A stretch of DNA of 64,000 nucleotides from assembly GCA_949152475.1 (NCBI GenBank), contig OX424559.1, forward strand, positions 15,283,809-15,347,808, written 5' to 3'. The notes beneath the pieces were generated by a model that did no database searches, was not told the origin of the DNA, and saw nothing but the letters and a program-made list of their open reading frames with translations. The first letter of the stretch is position 1. Every line of letters starts with the position of its first letter. Of the stretch, positions 51,881 through 62,690 are shown one piece after another. Source of the DNA: Terebella lapidaria (taxonomy: Eukaryota > Annelida > Polychaeta > Terebellida > Terebellidae). Made by a program: the position numbers and the translations under genes.

Positions 51881-53470
51881 AACGCACTAGTCTCAGCTAG
51901 TTTCAGCCGTTTTGCGAGGTCTCCCGCAGTGATGGGCAGGGAGTGATTCCACGGTGGACATACGTTGCGCGCTATTGTGCAGGCTTCGCCCGTTTACTAT
52001 GCTGTGAAATGTAGTTCACAATGTCTCATGTCAGATGTCAGGGATGTTTGTGTGGTAAAGCAGGGGTCGCAAATATTGTCACTCTGTTTGCCCAGGCAGT
52101 GATTTTTATATAACGCTGATGTAACGCTGATGTAATAGCGCTGATGTAATAGAATCATATTAGAATTGCACTTAGAATAGGATATAGGCATTTGCGCCTA
52201 GAAAAACTCGAGCAGTGGGGAATAATAGGCGAGATATTAATTTAATTCATAAATAAAAAAAAGCAGCAAAACATTTCCTCCGGACATATTCTTAACACTT
52301 TGCATTCCTACTATTCTGTAGCTTGTATATAATTAAGAAAATGTATAGAAAGTCGTACTATGATAAAACTAATGTTCATCTTGAGCTTGACCTCAGATGA
52401 CCATGAGTGCTAAATCTCAATTTCACGTCTGACATGAAATGTGTAAATGGTCCTCTTGGGCTGAAACACTTGCACATACAGGTTAGGATTGTGTTATAAA
52501 CATTTAGGAAGTTATATATGATGCATCTTTTGGTGACCTTGAGGTTCACTTCTGAAGACCATGAAGGTTGAATCTCAAGGTCACACCTGACGTGAAATGT
52601 GTATATTGGCCTCTACCAATGAAATACTTGTTGATAGAGCTTATCTGTTTATATTATGAACATATGGAAATCATATGCAGCACGTCTAAGGGGGCAATGA
52701 AGTTGACAAAGATTACCTTGATTGGTAAATTTCAAGATCATATCTCACCTGTGGTGCTTAAACGAAAATTGTCCAGTAAACTATATCAGCCCTGGGCCAA
52801 AATTTTTTTCATATCCTCTTATGCTGCCCTGACTGACAATTCGGCCAAGTCTGGTGGTGACACACAGACATAACAACAACAGACTGTTTATGTGCTATAT
52901 GCCACACAGCTTTTGACATTAGTTACACAAAAATTATAAATTCAATCCACACATGCCATCTATAAATAATCGTTGTTATCGAATTGTATATCTCTCAGGA
53001 TCTTGCTCTAATGTTCATATGATTACTCCAGATTGTATCTACTGATACTGATATACAAACAATACCATGTTTCATCATATATATATAAAACGTTTACATC
53101 GTATATCTTTGTTCCAATTGGACGCCTATTTTGGAATATGGGAATTGTAGTTATTGGGCCGGATAGCCTGAAATATTAAACCAACAATATATATCACATA
53201 ATATAACAGTTCATTAGTTCTCATTGTACACTTTTACTGTGGTGTTTGTAACACGGATAGATATAGAATATTGCTCCGATGTCTGTTTTGTTTGAAAATC
53301 AAGTGTTTTTCGAGAGACCTAATTCCAGGTCAAAATCAAAGTATACATATATGCATATTTTTGACAAGTGAGTTGGAGGTAAATCAACTGTTAAGGCTTG
53401 TAGAAGCTTTGGAAGATCTCTGTTCAATACATACATTTGAAAAATTCATGTCATGCGGGGAAAAAAATTC
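51880..53470. other. No gene recognised; AAGGTCA-containing repeats
   Basis: 52370-52760 has 'tgaccttgaggttcac', 'ctcaaggtcacacctgacg' and similar, resembling the left-edge repeat (150-560). The rest is AT-rich and unassigned. Several short frames lack domains. Confidence 0.45.
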
Positions 53471-53788
53471 GCTGATAACTTGTGATAAGCTTCAGTCACA
53501 AAATGAAACAACCAGAAAAAAAAGATGTGAAGTCAACGAGCTCAATTCAGTTCCCTATCAGACGAAAACAAACTACAACATGTATCCCCAAAACACCTAC
53601 TTAATTGGTGTTCAACTGAAGGTTTTCCTCGGCATCTTAAAAACATACTCTTATTAAAACATGGTAACGCCATGTAATTCTTATATCCCTCCCCATATTC
53701 CTTCAGTATCCGATTAGCTACCATACTACAACATGTCTTCGATCACCGCCTCTCACTGATACAACTACCATACTTTGCCATGTTTCAG

Positions 53789-53960
53789 CCCTGGAGTTCT
53801 CACCACCCTCCAAGCGTGTCACAATGGGGACTGCCTACTTTGTCTTCTGGGCCACTGGGATGTGTGTGCTTGTGGGCGTTGCTTATCTGATAAGAGACTG
53901 GCGACATCTGCTCCTTGCTATCACCATTCCTGAGATTTTCATCTATGTCGTTTTCTACTT
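53789..53960 (+). CDS. SLC22-like transporter, locus B, exon 4
   Basis: 172 bp from gtttcag to TT|gtcagt. Encodes (A)LEFSPPSKRVTMGTAYF, AYLIRDWRHLLLAITIPE and TM6. No lesion. The preceding ~300 bp of intron also match A intron 3 ('atgaaacaaccagaaa', 'tatccccaaaac'). It retains the Asp of the family's RDWR motif, where A has His. Confidence 0.82.
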
Positions 53961-54167
53961 GTCAGTTCATACAATTTTGCTAGTTCAAAACTGTTATTCA
54001 AACTTCAGGTTACCTCTTGAAAGAAGTGCTTGAAATGTAGATACTTTTCTAACAACTAGTTTATAAAAACAACAATTTCAATTTATTAAAGCCATTGTTT
54101 ATATTCCCTTGCAAAATGTAGCCAAAACTAACCCAAATATATAACCATCGACTTTGGGTTTTCCCAG

Positions 54168-54200
54168 CACATTTCCAGAGTCTCCGCGATGGTTAATACA
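54168..54200 (+). CDS. SLC22-like transporter, locus B, exon 5 (cut by gap)
   Basis: After tttcccag the sequence gives (F)TFPESPRWLI and then runs into N. The phase agrees with exon 4. Any later exons of B would have to lie within the gap or are lost: the DNA after it is repeat. Confidence 0.75.
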
Positions 54201-54400
54201 NNNNNNNNNNNNNNNNNNNNNNNNNNNNNNNNNNNNNNNNNNNNNNNNNNNNNNNNNNNNNNNNNNNNNNNNNNNNNNNNNNNNNNNNNNNNNNNNNNNN
54301 NNNNNNNNNNNNNNNNNNNNNNNNNNNNNNNNNNNNNNNNNNNNNNNNNNNNNNNNNNNNNNNNNNNNNNNNNNNNNNNNNNNNNNNNNNNNNNNNNNNN
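54201..54400. other. Assembly gap, 200 N
   Basis: Exactly 200 N, probably of nominal length. The sequence jumps from SLC22 exon 5 to a repeat (the 3.7-kb block family), so the true distance is unknown. Confidence 0.98.
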
Positions 54401-54600
54401 TGAAGTTATTTATTGAACAGTCTGCGATTTTGTAAACAGGAAATTGGGCACGCTGCTGTATATGTTATTTCACGTACACATTCGGTGATATGGAATATAC
54501 CGATCAGTAATTTCTGAGTTATCAAGTCCAACTAATACAGCATGAACGATAGCAACACGACAGTGGCCTTAGGACAGATTTCAGTAATAGCCCCGGCCGT
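54401..54600 (+). repeat. Copy of the 3.66-3.80 kb repeat
   Basis: 'attgaacagtctgcgatttt', 'aggaaattgggcacgctgc' and 'tatgttatttcacgtacac' match the reverse complement of 3661-3800. Confidence 0.7.
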
Positions 54601-54611
54601 TCAAAGCAATA

Positions 54612-55915
54612 ATAAAAATTAGGCCGAGGGCCAAAGATAGGTTACCGGACAATGTTTAATATTTTAGATGTTAGCCAGGTCAATGGTTGAATTCAAGGTC
54701 AAGATAATATTCAGCATATATATTATTAAGCATACATGTATATCATGTACACAAGCTGTAAATTCAATAATCAGAGAGATATTAGCAATTTTGTGCTGTG
54801 GCCTTGAAAATGAAGGCAAAGGTCAAATTCAAGGTCATCAAAATATTCAGTGCATATCATTTTATGTGTCCACAATTGATTCCCAAGCCATACAGTCAAT
54901 AGAGGAGCAAGATATGAGCCATTTTCTACTGTGACCTTGAAAATGAGGTCAGAGGTCAAATTCAAGGTCACGAGAATATTCAGCATATATCATTTCCTAT
55001 ATGTCCACAATTGATTCCTAAGCTGTAAAATCGATAATGAGTGAGATATTAGCCATTTTGTCCTGTGACCTTGAAAATGAGGTCAAAGGTCAAATTCAAG
55101 GTCATGACAATAATCTGCATATATCATTTCCTATATGTTCATAACTGATTCCTAAGCTGTGAAGTCGATAATAAGCGAGATATTAGCCATTTTGTCCTAT
55201 GACCTTGAAAATGGGGTCAAAGGTCAAATTCAAGGTCATCAGAATATCCAGCATATATCATTTCCTATATGTACACAATTGATTCCTAAGCTGTAGAGTC
55301 GATAATAAGCGAGATAAAAGCCATTTTGTGCTCTGACCTTGAAACTGAGGTCAGAGGTCAAATTCAAGGTCACGAGAATATACAGCATATATCATTTCCT
55401 ATATGTCCACATTTGATTCCTAGTCTCTAAACTCAATATTAAGTGAGATAGTAGACATAATTTGTCCCATTATAAAGCATAGGAGAATTTAACATGGGAA
55501 AGTCCTATTTGGGCCGAGTTTGGGCCAAAATGGCCCACTTCGAGCGATTCAAGCGCAACGAAATTTATAGACATCATAGGAGTACATATAAGGAGTGTTA
55601 TGTATCAAAAAGAAAAAAAGTTACCGAACAGATTTTGAGAAAATGGCTGCCAAAGTCCAAAATCAGGCATTTTTCGTCGAAAATGGCCGCCATTTTTAAA
55701 AAAATGCGACAATCAAAAAACTAAAAAATACCTCCTTCCTGAATTATTTTAAAGTATTTTTGTGCAAAATTTCAGAAAAATTCGCCTGTAAACAAAAAAG
55801 ATAAAAATGTGGACGACGACGACGACGGACGACGACGACGACGACGACGGACGACGGACGACGGACGCAACGTCATGCCAATAGGTTATCGGACCATAGG
55901 TCCGGTAACCTAAAA
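54612..55915 (-). repeat. R1 element, antisense, with ~6 AGGTCA-rich units
   Basis: The terminus 'ggaccataggtccggtaacct' is at about 55893-55913, preceded by GACGACGACGG runs. On the other side units share 'gtccacaattgattcctaag' at about 54867, 55003, 55135, 55268 and 55403. Each has AGGTCAAAGGTCA or AGGTCAGAGGTCA and TTCAAGGTCA. It is the mirror-orientation counterpart of 45617-47530, shorter by several units. Confidence 0.83.
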
Positions 55916-56280
55916 ATCCCAAATTCAAGTCTTCATAGCTCCGTCCCAGAGCGAGATAAACCTTAGCAGCTTACATAACAAGCTGGCTAATTCATTTACT
56001 CATCTCACCATAGTAAAGAAAATGTAGGTTGAAAACTTGGATTTTTTGCTACAGCTCGAGTTCTGAGGGTACCCCCTCAAAACGACTTATTTTCATGCCT
56101 GACAACCTCGTCTGAGCCGTTCTGTGCATGCTATGGCCTTGAAAGTGTTCGTGTGCACTGCCAACCAGCTCGGGTCAACAACCAGCCATAGCAAATTTCC
56201 CCCACTATTCTGCGGGGAATCAAGGAAATCCCCCGTTTCAAAGTGGGCAATTCCCTAACTGTAATGGATGTGACGAAATA
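55916..56280. other. No feature recognised
   Basis: Unassigned sequence without coding signal. Confidence 0.45.
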
Positions 56281-57540
56281 TCATTGGTGTTGTTATGCCA
56301 TTAGGCCTAATCAGTGAAACACATCTATTTCACTCCTCTCGCCCCCTGCCCAACCCCCCACCCGACTCCTCAATGTGTAAGTATGTTAGAGGTATTTACA
56401 CATGCTTGCCTTTGGAAAATTAACAAACACGTTTTCGAATTTTTGCGGAAGACGAGACAACTATAGAATATACTGTTTCATGAAGATGGTTATGACGCAT
56501 GTGATTTTTTGGCAATTCTGCATCTTCGAAGCCTTCCTTGCAGTAGTAGCATTTGTAAGAGGTAAGTTTTTCTGATGCTAATATATACGAGAACGTTTAA
56601 AATTCACAATGACCATTATTGATACGTTTGAATTCTGCCGCGACATTTGCAATATTTCAACTAGTCTAGAAAGGACAGTCCCGCTGGAATTTCCTGGCTG
56701 TAAATGGTATGTTATTGTCAATCAGTTTCAGCTACACTACCTACCAGCAATATGTACCCAATTATTCCTTTATTAATTATTCCAAAATTAATAGTTATCC
56801 ACTCTGCACAGAACCGTCATCTATTTGTTCGGTTTCAGGCCCGATATGTTCATAATTATACTCAATCCTAGGCAGGTAGGATCCTCACCTTCTAGAGAAA
56901 ATTCACGCTACTACCACCGAGCTGTGCCTCTTTTACCGGAAGTAAACACAATACAAACATTCGAAATCGCCGCCAAACGTTTGAAATTGGCCAGCAATTT
57001 TTGAAATACCCACCAATGGAACGTGCGAAATTTCAGATTCACGCCGCCGAACACTGCCTGTGAAAAGGGTATCTTTGCACTTGGTCTATTTTAATGTTGC
57101 CGATTGATTGTTTTTTTCCTAATGCTTCATATCGAAATGCCTCCAAGGCCTTGAAGCCTTGGCGTCTAGTTTTATGACATGCTTTTGGATCTCAGCGCTA
57201 TATGAATACCGTTTAATTATGGTAAGGTCGACCGAATGTACCCAATATGATGTATACCATCGATATCTATATACTAAAATGCGTGTATGTATAGGGTGTA
57301 ATATAAGCACTTCATGGCTATAGTGAGAGTCATTGACTGTACGTACGCATTGCTTCAAGTCGAACATAAACGACATATCCGCAATTACAACGCCAAGAAT
57401 CGCTCGTAGACGGCGAAACACCCACCGTTTGGAAAACTAATGAACATGTGAAGTAGTTGCTGAATAGAAAACTGTCTTCATATGAATGTTATTGACCAAA
57501 TGACCATACAATAGAGGCGTTTAGCCTTTCATTATAACCG
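56280..57540 (+). repeat. Copy of the 3.06-3.94 kb repeat block
   Basis: 'attaggcctaatcagtgaaac' and 'tatttcactcctctcg' match 3590-3620 inverted. 57036-57400 matches 3180-3540 inverted ('aacactgcctgtgaaaaggg', 'ttggcgtctagttttatgac', 'aaggtcgaccgaatgtaccc'). The minus frame at 57119-57421 is in this repeat. Confidence 0.7.
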
Positions 57541-57847
57541 TACATTGGGGTAGATTGCCAAATTTTAATTTTTTTCGGATAAAATTCTGAAATTTGGTGA
57601 AAAATTTCAAGTTGATCCGATTATTCAAAACAAAACTATTATATGGCCAAAAAGCGTGTTTCACTGACAGATGAATTTGACTTTAGTCGTCGTTAAATAT
57701 TATACAAATATTGACTTTTGCTGAGGTTAAAACGTGATTATCTTCAGCTCGGTTAATACAACTTTTCAACAAGTGAAGATATCACGTATCAACCGAAAGC
57801 TAAAATGTCCACACAGACTGAACTAAGAACACATTGACCAAGAGCAC
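57541..57847 (+). repeat. Copy of the 48573-48910 repeat
   Basis: Same orientation, with a ~35-bp internal deletion. It ends at 'cattgaccaagagcac', where LINE sequence starts. Confidence 0.72.
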
Positions 57848-57867
57848 TACACTGTGTTTTCCATACA

Positions 57868-58266
57868 TATGAATATCTATATAGAATTGGGATAACTAAT
57901 GATGATCTGTGTATATTCTGTGAAAAAACTGATACACTTGAGCATTATATTGTGACATGCTCTATGATATCAAAACTTTGGAACCATATAATATGTTGTA
58001 TATGTAATGATACCAATGAGAAACATTATGATATTAATGCAAAAGATGTGCTATTGGGTGTCTTTACTGGGGGTATCAGGGAATTAGATTTGATGTATAT
58101 TAATAGGTCTATATTGTTAGCTAAACATGTGATTACCAAGTTTAAATATGGAAAATTGCACCAAATTCAGGGTTGTGAAAGGGATGACATTGTATTCATT
58201 ATGAAAACTTTTCTTCTTGCTCTTGGTACATACATCTCAGTTCTGATACTCGGTCAATATGCCTGA
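57868..58266 (+). pseudogene. L1/Tx1-type LINE, C-terminal fragment
   Basis: Encodes DLCIFCEKTDTLEHYIVTC, then SMISKLWNHI and about 90 more residues to a stop at 58264-58266. CxxC-H-C followed by W is the zinc-finger-like C-terminal domain after the RT of L1/Tx1-type LINEs. RT and endonuclease are absent. It is a different clade from the LINE that follows, so it is a separate insertion. Confidence 0.65.
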
Positions 58267-58639
58267 TTTTATGGTGCGGGGTCAAACGTGAAGTAGAAAC
58301 ATAAGACGTAAATTGAAAACAACGTTATTTCAACTTTAATGCGGGCTCTAAAATACAAATTGTAAAACTGTGAATAGGTAGGCCTATACATTCTATATCA
58401 AAGTAAAGCAAAAGTTGAGACGGGCACATGTTAGACTACTCATAACATGCTGACAAAACAGGACAGTTATTGTGTGATTTTAACGTGATTTTTGTTGGAA
58501 TCAACAAAAATAACTGGAACCATCAGCGTAAAATCTACTTGAGTAAGTTAGAAGTAGGCATATTTCTCAAAACAAAAAACTCCTCAATAACAGCGGTTTT
58601 TTTTACCTTTGTCTGAAAATCACACAGTTATATAACAGA

Positions 58640-60533
58640 TTGAAAAAACAAATGAAAAGGAACTACCATGATGAAATGCTAGAACTGAATAAAAACAATA
58701 TCAAACAAACTTGGAAAATATTACAATCTGTAATGGGCAAAAAGAACAACAAAACTCAATTTCCAAACTCATTTCTTATAAACAATAAAGAAATATCAAA
58801 TAAATCAGAAATTGCAGATGAGTTCAATTTATTTTTCTCTACGATCGGTAAGAAAACAAGTGAATCTGTTCCGAATACAGAGTATCATTTCTAATCCTTT
58901 CTAACCAGCCCCGCAGCCAATAGTATTTTTATCGAACCAGTTGATCAATCTCATATCCTTGATATAGTAGGAAAACTTAAGCCCAAAACTAGTTCACGAT
59001 GAAGTATCAGCTAAGATATTGAAAGAAACGATAACTCACATAGTTGAACCACTAACTTATATCGTTAATTCTTCCCTTACAACTGGAACTGTTCCAGAAA
59101 AACTAAAATTAGCTAAAGTGATCCCAATATACAAAAGTGCAGAGGCAAATAAATTAAACAATTACCGCCCAGTCAGTCTTCTCCCCTGTTTCTCTGAAGT
59201 CTTTGAAAAGGTCATGTTTAATAAAATATTTTCTTTTTTTAATAGTAAGGACCTTTTTTATAGACATCAATATGGTTTTCGTCCGAAACATTCAACTATA
59301 CATCCTATTATACAGTTGTTAAGCAAATGTTCTGAAAACCCAAGCCAAATTTTAATCTGTCTATTTTTTGCGATCTACCTAAAGCCTTTGATGTCATAGA
59401 TCATCAAATCTTATTAACCAAGCTTCATTATTATGGGATAAGGGGAATTGCCTTAAAATGGCTCTCTGATTACCTAACAAATCGTAAACAATATGTATAT
59501 TTTGAAAACTGTATTTCTGAGCAACAGCCACTATTGTGTGGCGTTCCTCAAGGCTCCATATTAGGGCCTTTACTATATCTCATATATGTAAATGACATAG
59601 TCAAATGTCAGATGCAAACATTTTATCTTTCGCTGATGATACATCATTACTTGTCTTTGGACCCAATATTGATGATCGATATACAAAAGCTTCTCAAGAA
59701 ATCCATAATCTATATACCTGGTTTTGTGCAAATAAATTATCTCTCAATGTTAAGAAAACCAAATATATTGTTATCCGATCACCCACGTTAAATTGTGATT
59801 TAGATGATTTCAAATTGGAAATATACAATGTACCACTAGAAAGAATAGGGTCTGGTCAGAATGAACAAAGCACAAAGTTCTTGGGATTATATATTGATGA
59901 ATTCTTGACCTGGAAATATCATATTGATTTCATAAATAACAAAATAGCTAGAGCTCTATATCAAATAAAACAAGCTAAACATTTCCTACACATATCCAGC
60001 TTAAAAACATTGTATTATAGCATGATACACCCATATTTGATTTATGGTATACTGGCGTGGGGGAATACAAACAATTATTTCTTAAACAATTAACAACTCT
60101 GCAAAAACGAGCTATTAGGACAGTACATAAGGCCTCCTATAATAGTCATACTGATCCGTTATTTAAGAAGTCTAGTGTTCTAAAACTTCAGGATCAATAT
60201 ATACATGAGGTAAGGATATTTATGCATATGTTCATTAATAATAATCTTCCCGTCTCCTTCAATGAAGTTTTTAAATACCAATGGGAAATACAGAGTGAAC
60301 GTCTGACGAGACAATCAAATAATCTTTATATCCAGAGATGTGAATCTGCATTTGCTGAGAGACTGCCACTCCATGCCTACCCATCCATTTGGAATAAATG
60401 GGCGACGCCGGACATTGAACGTACATCGAAATCTCAATTGAAACATATCTCCAAAAACGAAATATTATCTTCATATTTGGAAAATGTCACATGTGATAAT
60501 AAACATTGCATAGATTGTAATGCCGGAGTATAA
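58640..60533 (+). pseudogene. 5'-truncated non-LTR retrotransposon reverse transcriptase
   Basis: Order: pre-RT helical region (WKILQSVMGKKNN, 58640-58894); KLAKVIPIYKSAEANKLNNY with RPVSLLPCFSEVFEKV and QYGFRPKHST (59019-59399); the first catalytic motif DLPKAFD and DHQ (about 59365-59405); GVPQGSILGPLL (about 59540); the second catalytic motif SFADD (59626-59640); thumb/C-terminal domain to the stop at 60531-60533. At least four frameshifts (about 58900, 59365, 59605, 60060) and no endonuclease: dead on arrival. The catalytic aspartates remain. Clade uncertain (jockey-superfamily-like). No poly-A tail is visible. Confidence 0.85.
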
Positions 60534-60805
60534 ATATATACCATGCCATGTTACATGTACATTGTATCAACCACAATTTCTCCGGTATAGTATCTTCCAA
60601 ATTATAGTGTTCTGGAATTTCATTTTTTCGATAAGAGTACTTGTAGTCCTGAACTTGGTCATGTATTTGTTATAAATCTGGTTCCTCCTTCCCGGTGTGC
60701 CAAACCTTGTGAGTGTGTGTCTGTGTGGCCCGAGACAGCGGTAGTACTATTCCATATTTCGTGTTTCGTTTTTGTTCCCTGTGTTTTTTTTTTTGTGGTT
60801 TATTA

Positions 60806-60950
60806 CTTGACGAAATGTAAATTTCGTCAAGTATGTTGGTCAGTTGAGTTTATTACTTGCCGGAATCTTCGATTTCGGCAAGTATGTTGGTCAGTTGGTT
60901 TGTTTATGTGTTTGTTACTTGCCGGAATCTAAAGATTTCGGCAAGTATGT
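60806..60950. repeat. Three tandem covarying hairpins
   Basis: Hairpin 1 (about 60808-60835): ACTTGACGAAAT, loop, ATTTCGTCAAGT. Hairpin 2 (about 60853-60881): ACTTGCCGGAATC, loop, GATTTCGGCAAGT. Hairpin 3 (about 60918-60948): ACTTGCCGGAATCT, loop, AGATTTCGGCAAGT. Each is followed by 'atgttggtcagttg' or a close variant. An A-T pair in hairpin 1 is a C-G pair in 2 and 3, so both arms changed together; one pair is G-T wobble. Confidence 0.75.
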
Positions 60951-62690
60951 TGGTCGGTTGGTTTGATTGATTGATTGATTGTTTGTTTATCTGTTAGTGC
61001 TCTACAGGTCGCAATTGTACAGTGATTGTTACGTTACTTGGGGTATGTAATCTGTAGGATAATAGGCAGGCACCGCACACTTTTGGTGAGTCTAGGTCAA
61101 AGGTCAAGGTCAAGGTCAAGCAAAACGTCGAAAACACATAAGTGGCCATAACTCCAGTTCTAATTGTCGTAGAGACTTCAAATCAAGTGCATATGGTAGA
61201 TATACTCGAGTTCTATCTTTTGTGACCTTGACCTTGACATTTGACTTTGACCTTGAGAGTTCGCCTGAGGTCGAATATTTGACCTTGGAGGTCACCTCCT
61301 CCGATTTTCGATCTGATGCTTGGAAACGATGTCGGACCGGTCCCTTATGGTCAATGTCAATTTTTAGCGCGATCGGTCAATCCGTTATGACGTAATTGAC
61401 GTTTCTATGGCAACGAAATCGGTCCCATTATAAGCGAAATTGCATGTTTCAAGCTGTCCATGCTGATAAAAGCGTCAATAATGTGCGTAAAAATCTAATG
61501 ATACACCTGTTTATAGCCAAGGACGAGTTCTTTTGTTCCGCGAAATTTCAAGGTCAAAGGTCGGAAGTCAAGGTCAATATTGACCCGCAAGTGAAAACCA
61601 TGTAGGTCACTATATCTCAGGAAGTAAGCAAGATAGAGACACGAAAGTAAATCCACAGTATTGCACTCACTTAGCCTATCAACTTTTGTATTTACACCTA
61701 AGGCGTATGGCCGATAGCCTTTGCAAGCGCCTGAGGTCGAAGTTGACCCAAAAAATGACCTTGACCTTGACCTTTCGCGAAAATATCGAGTAGTAACTCG
61801 TTTGAAAGGTCTTCGGGAGTAGTTTCGATATATGTTCTTATTTTTGGAATCTGACGTCATATGACGTCATAATGACGTGAAACGTGATTTTATCATACTT
61901 CAATTGATTGTTTACATGTGATGCATAAACCATTTATGATTATTGTTGATCCGGTGCTCTGGTAAGTATTGGGGATACCTACTGAAGCTATTTGACAAAT
62001 ATCAGTTCAATAATTGCAGTGGTAATGGCCTAATTGACCTTTTTATGACGGAAAATTGGAGAAAATTTCATTTGTTTGTCTTTTCATACTCATAGCGTCC
62101 ACATTTGTTGCTTGATTCTTTTCAAATTTGATGTAGATATTCTGTAGGATAATGGCTCTTGACAGAATGATTTTGAGAAAAATAGCTCTATTGATGACGT
62201 CACAAAAGATCCGAATCCTATCAGTCTTTCATGACCACAAACTGCTTATGCTAGGAAAGAAATATAATACTTTTTTCAATGTTTTCCATCAACTATACAA
62301 AATCTAGAAAAATGCCATTACTCATATTTAAAATAACCAGATGCATCAACTTTGCAAAAAATTCAAAGTCTTTGGTAAAAGTTCAAGGTCATTGCCAGCT
62401 ATTCCGGCAAGTTAGTCGACTATGTCGGTTCATTTGGGTGTTTGGTTGTGCGCGCTCTAGCGTCCACAGTTTTTGAGCTAGCATCATGAAATTTTTTTTA
62501 TAAATAGGTATTCGCCCAAGGACGAGACCGCACGTTTTTGGAAAAAATCGGTACATTGATGACGTCACCAATTTTTTTTAAAAACTCGAAAAATCCCTAT
62601 CTCTCATCATTAGCGAATTTTTTAAAATTCACACAGGAGTCATATTTAGTCCAATACCTCTGAAATGTAACACATCGATATATGATGATA
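60951..62690 (+). repeat. AGGTCA- and TGACGTCA-rich repeat leading into the satellite
   Basis: 61085-61290 and 61540-61780 have runs such as 'aggtcaaaggtcaaggtca' and 'gaccttgaccttgac'. TGACGTCA occurs at about 61852, 61861, 62196 and 62560. The frames at 61396-61860 cover this DNA on both strands and have no recognisable domain. Confidence 0.55.

Noticed and set aside
61396-61860. Frames on both strands in the AGGTCA/CRE region
   Set aside because: They follow repeat DNA, overlap each other and lack any domain.
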